Shown: positions 1-8,463 of the stretch, one piece after another | Layout: each line of letters opens with the position of its first letter | Position numbering within the stretch: the first letter of the stretch is position 1 | Source of the DNA: Chryseomonas sp014190935 | GTDB taxonomy: Bacteria; Pseudomonadota; Gammaproteobacteria; Pseudomonadales; Pseudomonadaceae | Direction of reading: 5' to 3' | Length of the DNA: 64,000 nucleotides | NCBI RefSeq assembly: GCF_014190935.1 | Contig: NZ_JACHVV010000003.1 | Coordinates: 1-64,000 of the forward strand | Translations under genes and position numbers: made by a program | Notes under the pieces: model-generated | What the model was told of the DNA's origin: nothing | The model's database searches: none | Seen by the model: only the letters and a program-made list of their open reading frames with translations

Positions 1-125
1 CCGCCCCAGGTATCGGCACAGACTTTGGTCAGCGCAGCGGTCAGAGTGGTCTTGCCATGGTCGACGTGACCAATGGTGCCCACGTTCAGGTGCGGCTTGT
101 TACGTTCAAACTTTTCTTTAGCCAT
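1..125 (-). CDS. tuf: Elongation factor Tu, N-terminal fragment (cut by window edge)
   Basis: Only the first 41 codons lie in the window. The translation starts MAKEKFERNKPHLNVGTIGH and continues into the P-loop VDHGKTTLTAAL, which is diagnostic of EF-Tu, the GTPase that brings aminoacyl-tRNA to the ribosome. The start ATG is at 125 and is preceded by a purine-rich AGGGAGAG ribosome site. It lies downstream of tRNA-Tyr, tRNA-Gly and tRNA-Thr on the same strand, the same arrangement as the tufB operon of enterobacteria. Whether this is tufA or tufB of the species cannot be told from the fragment. Confidence 0.97.
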   Translation of the reverse strand, partial: MAKEKFERNKPHLNVGTIGHVDHGKTTLTAALTKVCADTWG

Positions 126-175
126 CGACACTCTCTCCCTTCACGAATTGAGCAAAGCAATGCCGCCATTAAAAC

Positions 176-203
176 AAAGGCAGATATTTTCATATCTGCC
201 TTT
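176..203 (-). terminator. 12-bp hairpin between tRNA-Thr and tuf
   Basis: A perfect 12-bp inverted repeat (AAAGGCAGATAT / ATATCTGCCTTT) with a 4-base loop lies between the tRNA genes and tuf. Read on the minus strand it is followed by GTTTTAA, a short U-run. It may be a leaky terminator or attenuator that lowers tuf readthrough, or an RNase processing signal that frees the tRNA 3' end. Which of these applies is inference. Confidence 0.6.
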
Positions 204-209
204 TTAAGA

Positions 210-285
210 TGGAGCTCATGAGCGGATTCGAACCGCTGACCTCACCCTTACCAAGGGTGTGCTCTACCAACTGAGCTACATGAGC
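210..285 (-). tRNA. thrT: tRNA-Thr(GGT)
   Basis: The minus strand reads GCTCATGTAGCTCAGTTGGT, then an anticodon loop with GGT, then GGTTCGAATC in the T-arm, and ends in a 7-bp acceptor stem GCTCATG/CATGAGC followed by T and an encoded CCA. Length 76 nt. It is the last tRNA before tuf. Confidence 0.97.
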
Positions 286-305
286 AAAACATTTGCCAGT
301 CAAAC

Positions 306-379
<74 letters not shown>

Positions 380-402
380 AGAGCCTAAGCGCTCTAGCAA
401 TC

Positions 403-487
<85 letters not shown>

Positions 488-500
488 AAAGTGAGGCGGC

Positions 501-529
501 ATTTTCTTCATCTGCCCTCCTCTTGTCAA
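501..529 (-). promoter_or_regulatory. Sigma-70 promoter of the tRNA-tuf operon
   Basis: The minus strand has a perfect -35 TTGACA (524-529), a 17-bp spacer and a -10-like GAAAAT (501-506). An A/T-rich stretch upstream (530-545) resembles an UP element. A GC-rich GCCGCC follows the -10, as in stringently controlled stable-RNA promoters. The predicted start site is only a few bases before tRNA-Tyr. Confidence 0.75.
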
Positions 530-653
530 GGATCTTTTTAAAATCTCCTTAACAATCAATGCTTTCGCCTCGCTCACTAGCGTTATCAGCGAAAGCGGGC
601 GCAGTTTATGCAATCGCAGCGAACCACGCAACCCCAAGACGCAAAAAAAGCTT

Positions 654-686
654 AAAAAACAAAGGCCGCCCTGGTGGCGGCCTTTG
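654..686 (-). terminator. Intrinsic terminator of pckA
   Basis: The hairpin AAAGGCCGCC/GGCGGCCTTT (661-685) is followed on the minus strand by a run of Ts (654-660 read as As on plus). It lies 20 bp beyond the pckA stop codon. Confidence 0.9.
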
Positions 687-706
687 CTTGCAGACAACCG
701 CCCCGC

Positions 707-2248
707 TTACAGCTGGGGACCGGCGGCCAGGATGCCTTCGGATACGCCGGAGAACTTCTTGAAGTTCTCGACGAACTTGCCGGCCAGCTCGCGCGCCGCC
801 GCATCATAGGCAGCACCATCCTGCCAGGTGTCGCGCGGATTGAGCAGGACGCTATCCACGCCGGGAACGGCGACCGGGACGTCGAGATTGATGACCGGCA
901 CATGGCGGGTCTCGGTACCGATGAGGGCACCGCTCTGGATGGCCGCGATGACCGCACGGGTAGTCGGGATGTTGAAGCGCTTGCCGACACCGTAACCGCC
1001 ACCGGTCCAGCCGGTGTTGACCAGGTACACCTTGGAGCCGAAGCCCTGGATGCGTTTGATCAGCAGATCGGCGTACTCGGCCGCCGGACGCGGGAAGAAG
1101 GGTGCGCCGAAGCAGGTGGAGAAGGTCGACTTGATACCGGGACCAGACCCCATCTCGGTCGAGCCGACCAGGGCGGTGTAGCCGGACAGGAAGTGGTAGG
1201 CCGCCTGCTCGTTATTAAGGATGGATACCGGGGGCAGCACGCCGGTGAGGTCGCAGGTCAGGAAGATGACCGCGTTGGGCTCGCCACCCAGGTTGTGCTC
1301 GGCGCGCTTGTCGATCAGTTCGCGCGGATAGGCCGCACGGCTGTTCTGGGTCAGGCTGTCGTTGGCATAGTCGGGATGACGGGTCTGGGGATCCAGGACC
1401 ACGTTCTCCAGGACGGCGCCGAACTGGATAGCCTTCCAGATGACCGGCTCGTTCTTCTCAGACAGGTCGATGCACTTGGCGTAGCAGCCACCTTCCATGT
1501 TGAAGACGGTGCCCACGCCCCAGCCGTGCTCGTCGTCACCGATGAGGTAGCGGCTCTGGTCGGCGGACAGGGTGGTCTTGCCGGTACCGGACAGACCGAA
1601 GAACAGGGTGACATCGCCCTCCTCGCCCACGTTGGCCGCGCAGTGCATCGGCAGCACGTCCTTTTCCGGCAGCAGGAAGTTCTGCACCGAGAACATGGCC
1701 TTCTTCATCTCGCCGGCGTAGCGCATGCCGGCGATCAGCACCTTGCGGGCGGCAAAGTTGATGATGACGGTGCCGTCGGAGTTGGTGCCGTCACGCGCGG
1801 GCTCGCAGACGAACTCGGGCGCGTTGATGATCTCCCAGGCCGGCTTGGACTGGGGATTGTATTCGGCCGGATTGATGAACAGGCAGCGGCCGAACAGGTT
1901 GTGCCAGGCGGTCTCGGTACGCATGACGACGGGCAGGTAGTGCTCTACGTCAGCGCCTACATGCACGTGGGAGACGAATTGATCACGCTCGTCCAGGTAG
2001 GCGCTAACGCGCTCCCACAGCGGCGCGAACTTCTCCTCCGGGAAGGCACGGTTGATCGGCCCCCAGTGGATGGCATCGCGCGTGGAGGCTTCCTCGACGA
2101 TAAAGCGATCTACCGGCGAACGCCCCGTGCGATGCCCCGTCTTGACGACCAGCGAGCCATTGGCGGCCAGCTCTCCTTCGCCACGTCGCAGGGACTCTTC
2201 CACTAACTGCGCGACGCTGATATCGGTATACACGTTGGCTTTCGTCAT
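707..2248 (-). CDS. pckA: Phosphoenolpyruvate carboxykinase (ATP)
   Basis: This enzyme turns oxaloacetate plus ATP into phosphoenolpyruvate and CO2, the first step of gluconeogenesis. The product starting MTKANVYTD is 513 residues, the size of the Pseudomonas enzyme. It carries the kinase-1a P-loop GLSGTGKTTLSAD, the substrate loop TGHRTGRSPVDRF near the N-terminus and the metal-site segment FPRPAAEYADLL. An upstream in-frame ATG at 2260 would add four residues, but the GGGGAA ribosome site sits correctly for 2248, so I chose that start. A strong terminator follows the gene. hslO starts on the same strand about 100 bp upstream of it (its stop is at 2353), but the gap makes cotranscription uncertain. 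Confidence 0.97.
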   Translation of the reverse strand: MTKANVYTDISVAQLVEESLRRGEGELAANGSLVVKTGHRTGRSPVDRFIVEEASTRDAIHWGPINRAFPEEKFAPLWERVSAYLDERDQFVSHVHVGADVEHYLPVVMRTETAWHNLFGRCLFINPAEYNPQSKPAWEIINAPEFVCEPARDGTNSDGTVIINFAARKVLIAGMRYAGEMKKAMFSVQNFLLPEKDVLPMHCAANVGEEGDVTLFFGLSGTGKTTLSADQSRYLIGDDEHGWGVGTVFNMEGGCYAKCIDLSEKNEPVIWKAIQFGAVLENVVLDPQTRHPDYANDSLTQNSRAAYPRELIDKRAEHNLGGEPNAVIFLTCDLTGVLPPVSILNNEQAAYHFLSGYTALVGSTEMGSGPGIKSTFSTCFGAPFFPRPAAEYADLLIKRIQGFGSKVYLVNTGWTGGGYGVGKRFNIPTTRAVIAAIQSGALIGTETRHVPVINLDVPVAVPGVDSVLLNPRDTWQDGAAYDAAARELAGKFVENFKKFSGVSEGILAAGPQL

Positions 2249-2352
2249 TTCGTTCCCCATGGCCCTGGGCCGTTCCTCATGCTTGTAGCTCTTACACGGC
2301 AGAACTACACGTTGCGGGATTATGCCAGAAAGCCTTCGGGCTTTTGCAACGG

Positions 2353-3246
2353 CTAGTGCCGGGTATTTCCCGGGGTTTGCGTGCCGCCGCCCGCAAAAAT
2401 CTGCGCGATATCGGCAGCGTCGAATACCTGCTGTTCATTGCAAAACTGACAATCGACCCGAATTTGTCCGTCCTGTTCATCGAGCAGACTCTCGACGTCC
2501 GGCTGGCCCATGCTGATCAGGGCATTGGCCGCGCGGTCACGGGAACAGCTGCAGCTGAAGGCCACCGGTTGCTCGTCGAACAGGCGTACCTTTTCCTCGT
2601 GGAACAGGCGATGCAGGATCACCTCGTTGTCGAGGCCCAGCAGTTCTTCGGCGGTGAGGGTATCGGCCAGGGTGACCACGTGCTCCCAGCTATCCTGCCG
2701 GGCCTGCGCATCCTTGATCCGCGACGGCGGCAGCTGCTGGAGCAGCAGACCGCGGGCGCGGCGGCCATCGGCGTTCAGCCAGAAGCGGGTGGGCAACTGT
2801 TCGGAGGTGGCGAAATAGCCGGACAGGCACTCAGCCAGATTCGCCCCCTCCAGCGGGACGATACCCTGGTAACGCTGACCATGGCGCGGGTCAATGGTGA
2901 GGGCCAGGACGCCGTCGGGCATGAGCTCGCTCAAGGAGGCGGATGCGGTGATCTCGGCCTCTTCGTAGCGCGCAATGCCGCGCACCTCGCGCTCACTGGA
3001 GCACTCGACCATGAGCAGCGGGATGGGACCGCTGGACCGCGCCTGCAGCACCAGCAATCCTTCGAACTTGAGGGTTCCGCACAGCAGCGCGGCCGCCGCG
3101 AGCATCTCGCCCAGCAGCTGGGCCACGGGCTCCGGATAGGCATGCTTGGCGAGGACCTCGACATAGCTGCGATCCAGGGTGGCCAGTTCGCCGCGGACAT
3201 CGGTTTCGTCGAACAGGAAACGTTGGGTGAAATCGTGGGAAGTCAT
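2353..3246 (-). CDS. hslO: Hsp33 redox-regulated chaperone
   Basis: Hsp33 is a cytoplasmic holdase activated by oxidation and unfolding. The 297-residue product has the C-terminal zinc redox switch C232-x-C234 (SCSCS) and C266-x-x-C269 (CQFC), so all four ligands are present. The N-terminal part (FDETDVRGELATLDRSY) matches the family. It follows hslR on the same strand, with 107 bp between them, as in many gammaproteobacteria where the two heat-shock genes are neighbours. The ribosome site is weak (GGTAG). Confidence 0.96.
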   Translation of the reverse strand: MTSHDFTQRFLFDETDVRGELATLDRSYVEVLAKHAYPEPVAQLLGEMLAAAALLCGTLKFEGLLVLQARSSGPIPLLMVECSSEREVRGIARYEEAEITASASLSELMPDGVLALTIDPRHGQRYQGIVPLEGANLAECLSGYFATSEQLPTRFWLNADGRRARGLLLQQLPPSRIKDAQARQDSWEHVVTLADTLTAEELLGLDNEVILHRLFHEEKVRLFDEQPVAFSCSCSRDRAANALISMGQPDVESLLDEQDGQIRVDCQFCNEQQVFDAADIAQIFAGGGTQTPGNTRH

Positions 3247-3353
3247 GAACTACCTATATAAGGAAGGAGGCCGCGAAGCGTGGCGTTCACGGCGCACGCC
3301 AGGACCGGCGAACGGACCTGGCCGTTGAGGGGCTCCGGCGAGCCGCGACGAAC

Positions 3354-3767
3354 TCAGTCGTCGAACGGATGGACGTACTCGCGGAACTGATGGATCTGGC
3401 GCCGCTGCTTCTTGGTGGGACGGCCATCGGTCTGCATGCCGAGGTTGCCGGCCTTGCGAGCGGCCGCGGCCTGCTCGCGCGCCTTGAGGCTTTCCGGCGT
3501 CTCGGTATAGAGCTGCTGAGCTTCGGGCGCACCCCGGCGGTTCTGCGACAGGGCGACGATCACTACCGTCTTTTCTTCATAGCCCTGACGGATGGTGAGG
3601 ACGTCACCGATGCGCGGCTCCTTGCTGGGCTTGCAGCGCTCGCCTCGGCACTGGATCTTGCCGCCTTCCAGAGCCGCCTTGGCCAGCGCGCGGGTCTTGA
3701 AAAAACGTGCCGCCCATAGCCATTTATCGAGGCGCATCCGTTCTTCAGTGTGATCTACTGCATACAT
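3354..3767 (-). CDS. hslR: Hsp15 ribosome-associated heat shock protein
   Basis: Hsp15 binds free 50S subunits carrying a nascent chain and helps recycle them. The 137-residue product has an S4 RNA-binding domain (about residues 11-70, MRLDKWLWAARFFKTRALAK) and a basic, glutamine-rich tail (RPTKKQRRQIHQFREYV) typical of the family. An internal ATG at codon 11 (position 3737) aligns with many annotated homologues, so the true start may be there. It is divergent from rimA and probably shares the 88-bp intergenic promoter region with it. Confidence 0.94.
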   Translation of the reverse strand: MYAVDHTEERMRLDKWLWAARFFKTRALAKAALEGGKIQCRGERCKPSKEPRIGDVLTIRQGYEEKTVVIVALSQNRRGAPEAQQLYTETPESLKAREQAAAARKAGNLGMQTDGRPTKKQRRQIHQFREYVHPFDD

Positions 3768-3855
3768 CGAATAAAAGGTCCCCTGTTGGGTCTTAGACTC
3801 TTCTCAAGAACTCTAAACCATCGGACCGACGCTGCAAGCGCGCCCCTGGAGAGCC

Positions 3856-4632
3856 ATGACCACATTCTTCCCTTCCGACCTGACCGGCCAGACCCGCTGC
3901 ACGGGGTGCCAGCAGTCGGAACCCCTGGGCTTCGACTTCGACTTCGCCTATCAGCCCATCGTGGATCTGGGCAAAGGCGCGGTCTTCGCCCGGGAAGCGC
4001 TGGTGCGCGGACCGGGCGGCGAAGGCGCGCTGTCGGTGCTCAACCAGGTGACCGACAGCAACCGCTATCGTTTCGACCAGCTTTGCCGGACCAAGGCCAT
4101 TGCCACCGCTGCGGCCCTAGGCATGCAGGAAAGTCTGTCGATCAACTTCCTGCCCAACGCGGTCTACCGCCCGGAACTGTGCATTCGCAGCACCCTGGCC
4201 GCTGCCCGCGAGCATCATTTTCCGCTGGAACGGCTGATCTTCGAGACCGTGGAAACCGAGCACGTGGCCAGCAACCACCTGACGCACATCCTGCGTGAGT
4301 ATCAGCAATTCGGCTTCAAGACCGCCATCGACGACTTCGGTGCCGGTCATTCCGGCCTGACGCTGCTGGCCGAATTCCAGCCGGACCTGGTCAAGCTCGA
4401 CATGGCGCTCATCCGCGACATCGACCGCGACCAGGTGCGACGGACCATCGTGCGCAACCTGATCGTCATGTGCCGCGAACTGGGCACCCAGGTGATCGCC
4501 GAAGGGGTGGAGACCGTGGCCGAGCGCGATTGCCTGCGTGACCTCGGCATCGAGCTGATGCAGGGGTATCTGTTCGCCAAACCCGCTTTCAAGCAGCTCG
4601 TTGATCCGCAACATTTAGGCGGAGGCCACTGA
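3856..4632 (+). CDS. rimA: EAL-domain cyclic-di-GMP phosphodiesterase RimA
   Basis: This is an almost bare EAL domain of 258 residues. The catalytic set looks complete: E47-A48-L49, N97, E130, D159-D160-FGAG, K180, E216 and Q236, so hydrolysis of c-di-GMP to pGpG is expected. A short N-terminal cysteine pair (C15-x-x-C18) is outside the domain. It is the first gene of rimA-rimB-rimK. In Pseudomonas this operon has been described as controlling C-terminal glutamylation of ribosomal protein S6, with RimA tuning RimK through c-di-GMP; the assignment here rests on that gene order. The ribosome site GGAG is only 4 bases from the ATG. Confidence 0.92.
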   Translation: MTTFFPSDLTGQTRCTGCQQSEPLGFDFDFAYQPIVDLGKGAVFAREALVRGPGGEGALSVLNQVTDSNRYRFDQLCRTKAIATAAALGMQESLSINFLPNAVYRPELCIRSTLAAAREHHFPLERLIFETVETEHVASNHLTHILREYQQFGFKTAIDDFGAGHSGLTLLAEFQPDLVKLDMALIRDIDRDQVRRTIVRNLIVMCRELGTQVIAEGVETVAERDCLRDLGIELMQGYLFAKPAFKQLVDPQHLGGGH

Positions 4633-4647
4633 TTTCAAGGAGCAGCG

Positions 4648-5124
4648 ATGAGCAATTCCGCCGAACCGGTCATTATCGGCCTGAGTGAGTGGGTGGCCTT
4701 GCCCGATCTGGGCGTGGTGGGCCTGAGAGCCAAGATCGATACCGGCGCCAGCACCTCGGCGCTGCATGCGACGGAAGTCCAGCCGTTCATGCGCGGCAAG
4801 GAACGCTGGGTGAGGTTCACCGTGCACCTGGGGACGCTGGTTCAGTCCCGTCATCGCCATTGCGAAGCCCCTCTGGTAGCGAAAAAGACCATTCGCAGCT
4901 CCAACGGCATCGCCCAGACCCGTTATGTCATCCGTACCCTGCTGGCCCTGGGCGAATGCCAGTGGCCGGTGGAATTCACCCTGGCCTGCCGCAAGAGCAT
5001 GCGCTATCGCATGCTGCTCGGGTCCAAGGCATTGATCGATGGTGGCCTGCTGGTGAATCCGGCCGTCTCCTATGCGCAAGACAAACCCCAGTTGTCCCTA
5101 TCTCCGGCCTCCGGTGCCCCATGA
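4648..5124 (+). CDS. rimB: RimB retropepsin-like protease (PF05618 family)
   Basis: The 158-residue product belongs to the family annotated as ATP-dependent zinc protease, which is in fact a retropepsin-like fold. The catalytic-type motif D31-T32-G33-A-S-T-S-A-L is clear. In the Rim system RimB is reported to act on poly-glutamylated RpsF and on RimK activity. AAGGAG lies 5 bases before the ATG, and the stop overlaps the rimK start by ATGA, which implies translational coupling. There is no signal peptide, so it is cytoplasmic. Confidence 0.93.
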   Translation: MSNSAEPVIIGLSEWVALPDLGVVGLRAKIDTGASTSALHATEVQPFMRGKERWVRFTVHLGTLVQSRHRHCEAPLVAKKTIRSSNGIAQTRYVIRTLLALGECQWPVEFTLACRKSMRYRMLLGSKALIDGGLLVNPAVSYAQDKPQLSLSPASGAP

Positions 5125-6026
5125 AAATCGCCGTTCTCTCGCGTAACCCCAATCTGTATTCCACCCGGCGTCTGGTCGAAGCCGGCGTCAGCCGCGGCCA
5201 TGAGGTGGTCGTGGTCGACACCCTGCGCGCGTACATGAACATCGCCAGCCACAAGCCGCAGATCCATTACCGTGGCAAACCGCTGGAAGGCTTCGATGCG
5301 GTCATCCCGCGCATCGGCGCCTCGGTGACCTTCTATGGCTGTGCGGTGCTGCGCCAATTCGAGATGCAGGGCGTCTTTCCGCTCAACGAGAGCGTGGCCA
5401 TCAGCCGTTCGCGCGACAAGCTGCGCTCCCTGCAGTTGCTCTCGCGCAAGGGCATCGGCCTGCCGGTGACCGGCTTCGCCCACTCGCCGGACGACGTGCC
5501 GGACCTGATCCAGATGGTCAACGGCGCCCCGCTGGTGATCAAGGTGCTGGAAGGCACCCAGGGTATCGGCGTGGTGCTGTGCGAGACCGAGAAGGCGGCC
5601 GAATCGGTGATCGAGGCCTTCATGGGTCTCAAGCAGAACATCATGGTGCAGGAATACATCCGCGAGGCGGGCGGCGCGGACATCCGCTGCTTCGTGGTCG
5701 GCGACAAGGTGATCGCCGCGATGAAGCGCCAGGCGGCGCCCGGGGAATTCCGTTCGAACCTGCATCGCGGCGGCACCGCCAGCCTGATCAAGATCACTCC
5801 CGAGGAGCGCATGACCGCCTTGCGCGCGGCCCGGGCCATGGGCCTGAGCGTCGCGGGGGTGGACATCCTCAGATCCAACCACGGCCCGCTGGTGATGGAG
5901 GTCAATTCCTCGCCTGGTCTGGAAGGCATCGAGCAGACCACCGGCAAGGACGTGGCCGGGATCATCATCGAATACCTGGAAAAGAACGCTGAGCCGGGGC
6001 TGACGCGGACCAAGGGCAAGGGATGA
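5121..6026 (+). CDS. rimK: Ribosomal protein S6 glutamate ligase
   Basis: RimK is an ATP-grasp ligase that adds glutamates to the C-terminus of ribosomal protein S6. The 301-residue protein starts MKIAVLSRNPNLYSTRRLVE and shows the ATP-grasp features PLVIKVLEGTQGIGV, the hinge MVQEYIREAGGADIRCFVVG and the metal-binding EVNSSPGLEGIE near the C-terminus. It is the last gene of rimABK and overlaps rimB by 4 bp. A perfect 14-bp inverted repeat follows before the convergent envZ. Confidence 0.97.
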   Translation: MKIAVLSRNPNLYSTRRLVEAGVSRGHEVVVVDTLRAYMNIASHKPQIHYRGKPLEGFDAVIPRIGASVTFYGCAVLRQFEMQGVFPLNESVAISRSRDKLRSLQLLSRKGIGLPVTGFAHSPDDVPDLIQMVNGAPLVIKVLEGTQGIGVVLCETEKAAESVIEAFMGLKQNIMVQEYIREAGGADIRCFVVGDKVIAAMKRQAAPGEFRSNLHRGGTASLIKITPEERMTALRAARAMGLSVAGVDILRSNHGPLVMEVNSSPGLEGIEQTTGKDVAGIIIEYLEKNAEPGLTRTKGKG

Positions 6027-6036
6027 CGGAGTCTGG

Positions 6037-6076
6037 GCGTAGGTTGGGCTTCGCCAGCGCTCAGCCCAACCTACGC
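6037..6076. repeat. Palindromic intergenic repeat (GTAGGTTGGGC family)
   Basis: Perfect 14-bp arms (GCGTAGGTTGGGCT / AGCCCAACCTACGC) flank a 12-base loop between the convergent rimK and envZ genes. The same arm occurs at 13870, 14637, 50253 and 50309. It has no T-run, so it is a repeat element that may also end transcription. Confidence 0.85.
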
Positions 6077-6093
6077 CGCGATAACGCTCCCTG

Positions 6094-7413
6094 TCAGCTG
6101 GCGCTACGCGGTAGCAGCAGGCCCAGGGGGAGCAGTACCCGGGCTTCCACCCCGCCACCTTCGCGATTGCGCAGCTCGGCGCTGCCGCCGTGCTGGGCGG
6201 CGATGCGCTTGACGATCGCCAGGCCCAGCCCCGAGCCGCTAACGGTGCGGGCGCGATTGCCGCGGGTGAAGGGATTGAAGATGTCCTGCAGGTCCTTGGG
6301 ATCGATGCCGGGGCCGCGATCCATGACACTTAGGGCAACGTAGGGCGCCGTGGCTGAACCTGCGACCTGCCCGACCACTTCGATACCGCCACCGCCACCA
6401 TGGCGCAGGGCGTTTTCCACCAGGTTGGTCAGCAGCCGCTTGAAGGAGATGCGTCGCACCGGCAGCGGCGGCAGGACGTCCAGCATCAGTCGTACCCGCT
6501 CCGTCTCCTGGTTGTAGGGCGCCACCACCTGGCGGGCCAGTTCGTTGATATTGGTGAGCTCCTGGGGTTCGTCGCGACCGTCACGGACGAAGGCGAGGAA
6601 CTGATCGAGGATGGCGTTCATGTCCTCGATGTCGCGGATCATGTCCTCCGCCTCTTCGCGTTCGGCCGGCGGCATCAACTCCACCGCCAGACGCAGGCGG
6701 GTCAGCGGCGTGCGCAGGTCATGGGAGACCCCGGCCAGCATCAGTTCGCGTTCGCGACCGGCCTGCTCGACGTCTTCGGCCATCTGGTTGAAGGCGTGGT
6801 AGACATCCTGGATCTCGCTCGGGGCATCGGTCTCCGGCAGCCGCACACTGCGGCCCTTGCCCAGCTCGCGGGCGGCATTCACCAGACGCCGCAAGGGCTG
6901 GTTGAGTTGCCGGACGAAGACCCAGGCGGCGCCGGTGGACAACAGGCCGATGGCGAAAAACCAGCCAAGTACGCTCCAGATGTGCTGCCCGCGCAGGGGA
7001 TGGGCCATCAGAGGGATCTTGATCCAGTCCGGTCCCAGGCTTGGCGCCAGGACCCACATAGCCGGTCCATGCTGGACCCGCACCCGCACCTCGGTTTCCT
7101 CGCCCAGCTCCTGCTTCATCTGGCGCTCGAAGATCTCGCTGTAGGGCCAGTGGTACTCCCCGGCCGGCACGGTCTCGGGTGATTCGTAGCGCAGACCGGC
7201 GGCCTGGGCGATGCGCGGGCGCTCGGATTCGGGAGTGGCCCAGTAGGCACGGAGCGTCAGGGCCGCGCCATGACTGTACTGGCGATCGACCAGGACATCC
7301 TCGTTGAGCAGCAGGTAGACCAGGGTCAGCGCCTTGGAAAACAGCACCGCGAGCAGGACCATCCACAGCGAGCGTGCGAAGAAACTCTGGGGAAACCAGC
7401 CGGGCGCCTTCAT
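6094..7413 (-). CDS. envZ: EnvZ-type sensor histidine kinase (AmgS homologue)
   Basis: The 439-residue inner-membrane kinase has two membrane segments (about 15-37 and 148-168), a periplasmic domain of about 110 residues, a HAMP domain, a HisKA domain with phospho-acceptor H231 (GVSHDLRTPLTR) and a HATPase domain with DRGPGI and GSGLGLAIV. It matches the EnvZ partner of OmpR, called AmgS in P. aeruginosa, where it responds to cell-envelope and aminoglycoside stress. Here it is separated from ompR by uppP on the other strand, so it must have its own promoter in the 137-bp gap before 7551. Confidence 0.93.
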   Translation of the reverse strand: MKAPGWFPQSFFARSLWMVLLAVLFSKALTLVYLLLNEDVLVDRQYSHGAALTLRAYWATPESERPRIAQAAGLRYESPETVPAGEYHWPYSEIFERQMKQELGEETEVRVRVQHGPAMWVLAPSLGPDWIKIPLMAHPLRGQHIWSVLGWFFAIGLLSTGAAWVFVRQLNQPLRRLVNAARELGKGRSVRLPETDAPSEIQDVYHAFNQMAEDVEQAGRERELMLAGVSHDLRTPLTRLRLAVELMPPAEREEAEDMIRDIEDMNAILDQFLAFVRDGRDEPQELTNINELARQVVAPYNQETERVRLMLDVLPPLPVRRISFKRLLTNLVENALRHGGGGGIEVVGQVAGSATAPYVALSVMDRGPGIDPKDLQDIFNPFTRGNRARTVSGSGLGLAIVKRIAAQHGGSAELRNREGGGVEARVLLPLGLLLPRSAS

Positions 7414-7550
7414 CGATCAGGATTTCCGCGCAAAACGGCGCGAAAGCCATCACAACCTCTGGGATTGCAGGGTCCAGATAGGCAACCCGACGCGGACACA
7501 TTCGGATACATTTGCTCGTCCATTTCTTCCCTTCAACCTGGAGTTCTCTC

Positions 7551-8423
7551 GTGTCCGACATCTGCCAGACCGGCCTGGACATCGGCTTCGCCTCGCTCAA
7601 CTACGCGCAGATCGCCTTTCTTGGCGTGGTGCAGGGTATCACCGAGCTGCTTCCCATTTCGTCCACGGCGCACATGCGGGTGGTTCCCGCCCTGCTCGGC
7701 TGGCGCGATCCCGGCTCGGCCTTTTCCGCCGCCATGCAGATGGCGGCCCTGGCCGCGGTGATCAGCTACTTCTGGCGCGATGTCAGCGGCGTGACCCGCG
7801 GCAGCCTCGCCGCGGTGCGCCAGCGTAACTTCGACAGCCCGGACTTCCTGCTGGCGATGATGATCGTGCTGGCGACCATTCCCATCTGCATCGCCGGCCT
7901 GCTGCTGGCGCCCCTGCTCAATGCCTGCGACTCGCCACTGCGGGGCCTCAGCGTCATCGGCTACGCCTGCCTGGCCATGGCCGCCCTGCTGGCCCTGGCG
8001 GAGCGGATCTGCCGGCACAACAGAGACATCTCGCAGATGCGTCTGCGCGATGCGCTGATCGTGGGGATCGCCCAGGTGGGTGCATTGATTCCGGGCGTGT
8101 CCCGTTCGGGCTCGACCCTGACCGCCGCCATGTTCCTCAATCTGCGGCGCGAGGAAGCCGCGCGCTTCTCCTTCCTGCTCGGCCTGCCGGCCATCGCCCT
8201 GGCCGGACTCAAGGAGCTGGTGGTGCTCTGGCACGCGCACATCCCGGCCGAAGCCTGGTCGCTGCTGCTGGTGGGATTGCTGGTGGCGAGCCTGTCGGCC
8301 TTCGCGGCGATCTGGGGCCTGATGCGCTTTCTGGAGCGTTTCTCGACCTGGCCCTTCATCATCTATCGCGCGCTGCTGGGGATCTTCCTGCTGGTCGGCG
8401 TGCATCAGGGGCTGTTTGCCTGA
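7551..8423 (+). CDS. uppP: Undecaprenyl-diphosphate phosphatase (UppP/BacA family)
   Basis: This membrane enzyme recycles the cell-wall lipid carrier by removing a phosphate from undecaprenyl diphosphate. The start is a GTG at 7551 with GGAG 7 bases upstream; an ATG at 7512 has no such site. The 290-residue product has the first active-site region Q28-GIT-E32-LLPISSTAH41 and the second P181-G-V-S-R185-S-G-S-T, plus about eight hydrophobic segments. The usual ISSTGH reads ISSTAH here. It lies on the opposite strand between envZ and ompR, an unexpected position. The species may have a second copy elsewhere. Confidence 0.9.
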   Translation: MSDICQTGLDIGFASLNYAQIAFLGVVQGITELLPISSTAHMRVVPALLGWRDPGSAFSAAMQMAALAAVISYFWRDVSGVTRGSLAAVRQRNFDSPDFLLAMMIVLATIPICIAGLLLAPLLNACDSPLRGLSVIGYACLAMAALLALAERICRHNRDISQMRLRDALIVGIAQVGALIPGVSRSGSTLTAAMFLNLRREEAARFSFLLGLPAIALAGLKELVVLWHAHIPAEAWSLLLVGLLVASLSAFAAIWGLMRFLERFSTWPFIIYRALLGIFLLVGVHQGLFA

Positions 8424-8432
8424 GCCACTGCC

Positions 8433-8457
8433 TAGCCGGGGCGCGATGCCCCGGCTA
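8433..8457. terminator. Perfect 10-bp hairpin between convergent uppP and ompR
   Basis: TAGCCGGGGC / GCCCCGGCTA with a 5-base loop lies between the two stop codons. There is no T-run on either side. It may be a bidirectional transcription block or a REP-like element. Confidence 0.55.
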
Positions 8458-8463
8458 CCTGCC

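Noticed and set aside
674..2206. A 510-codon plus-strand frame opposite pckA
   Set aside because: Shadow of pckA; no motifs, and it contains the reverse complement of the pckA terminator.
7551..8423. Insertion of uppP by a transposon
   Set aside because: No transposase, terminal inverted repeats or target duplication are visible around the gene.
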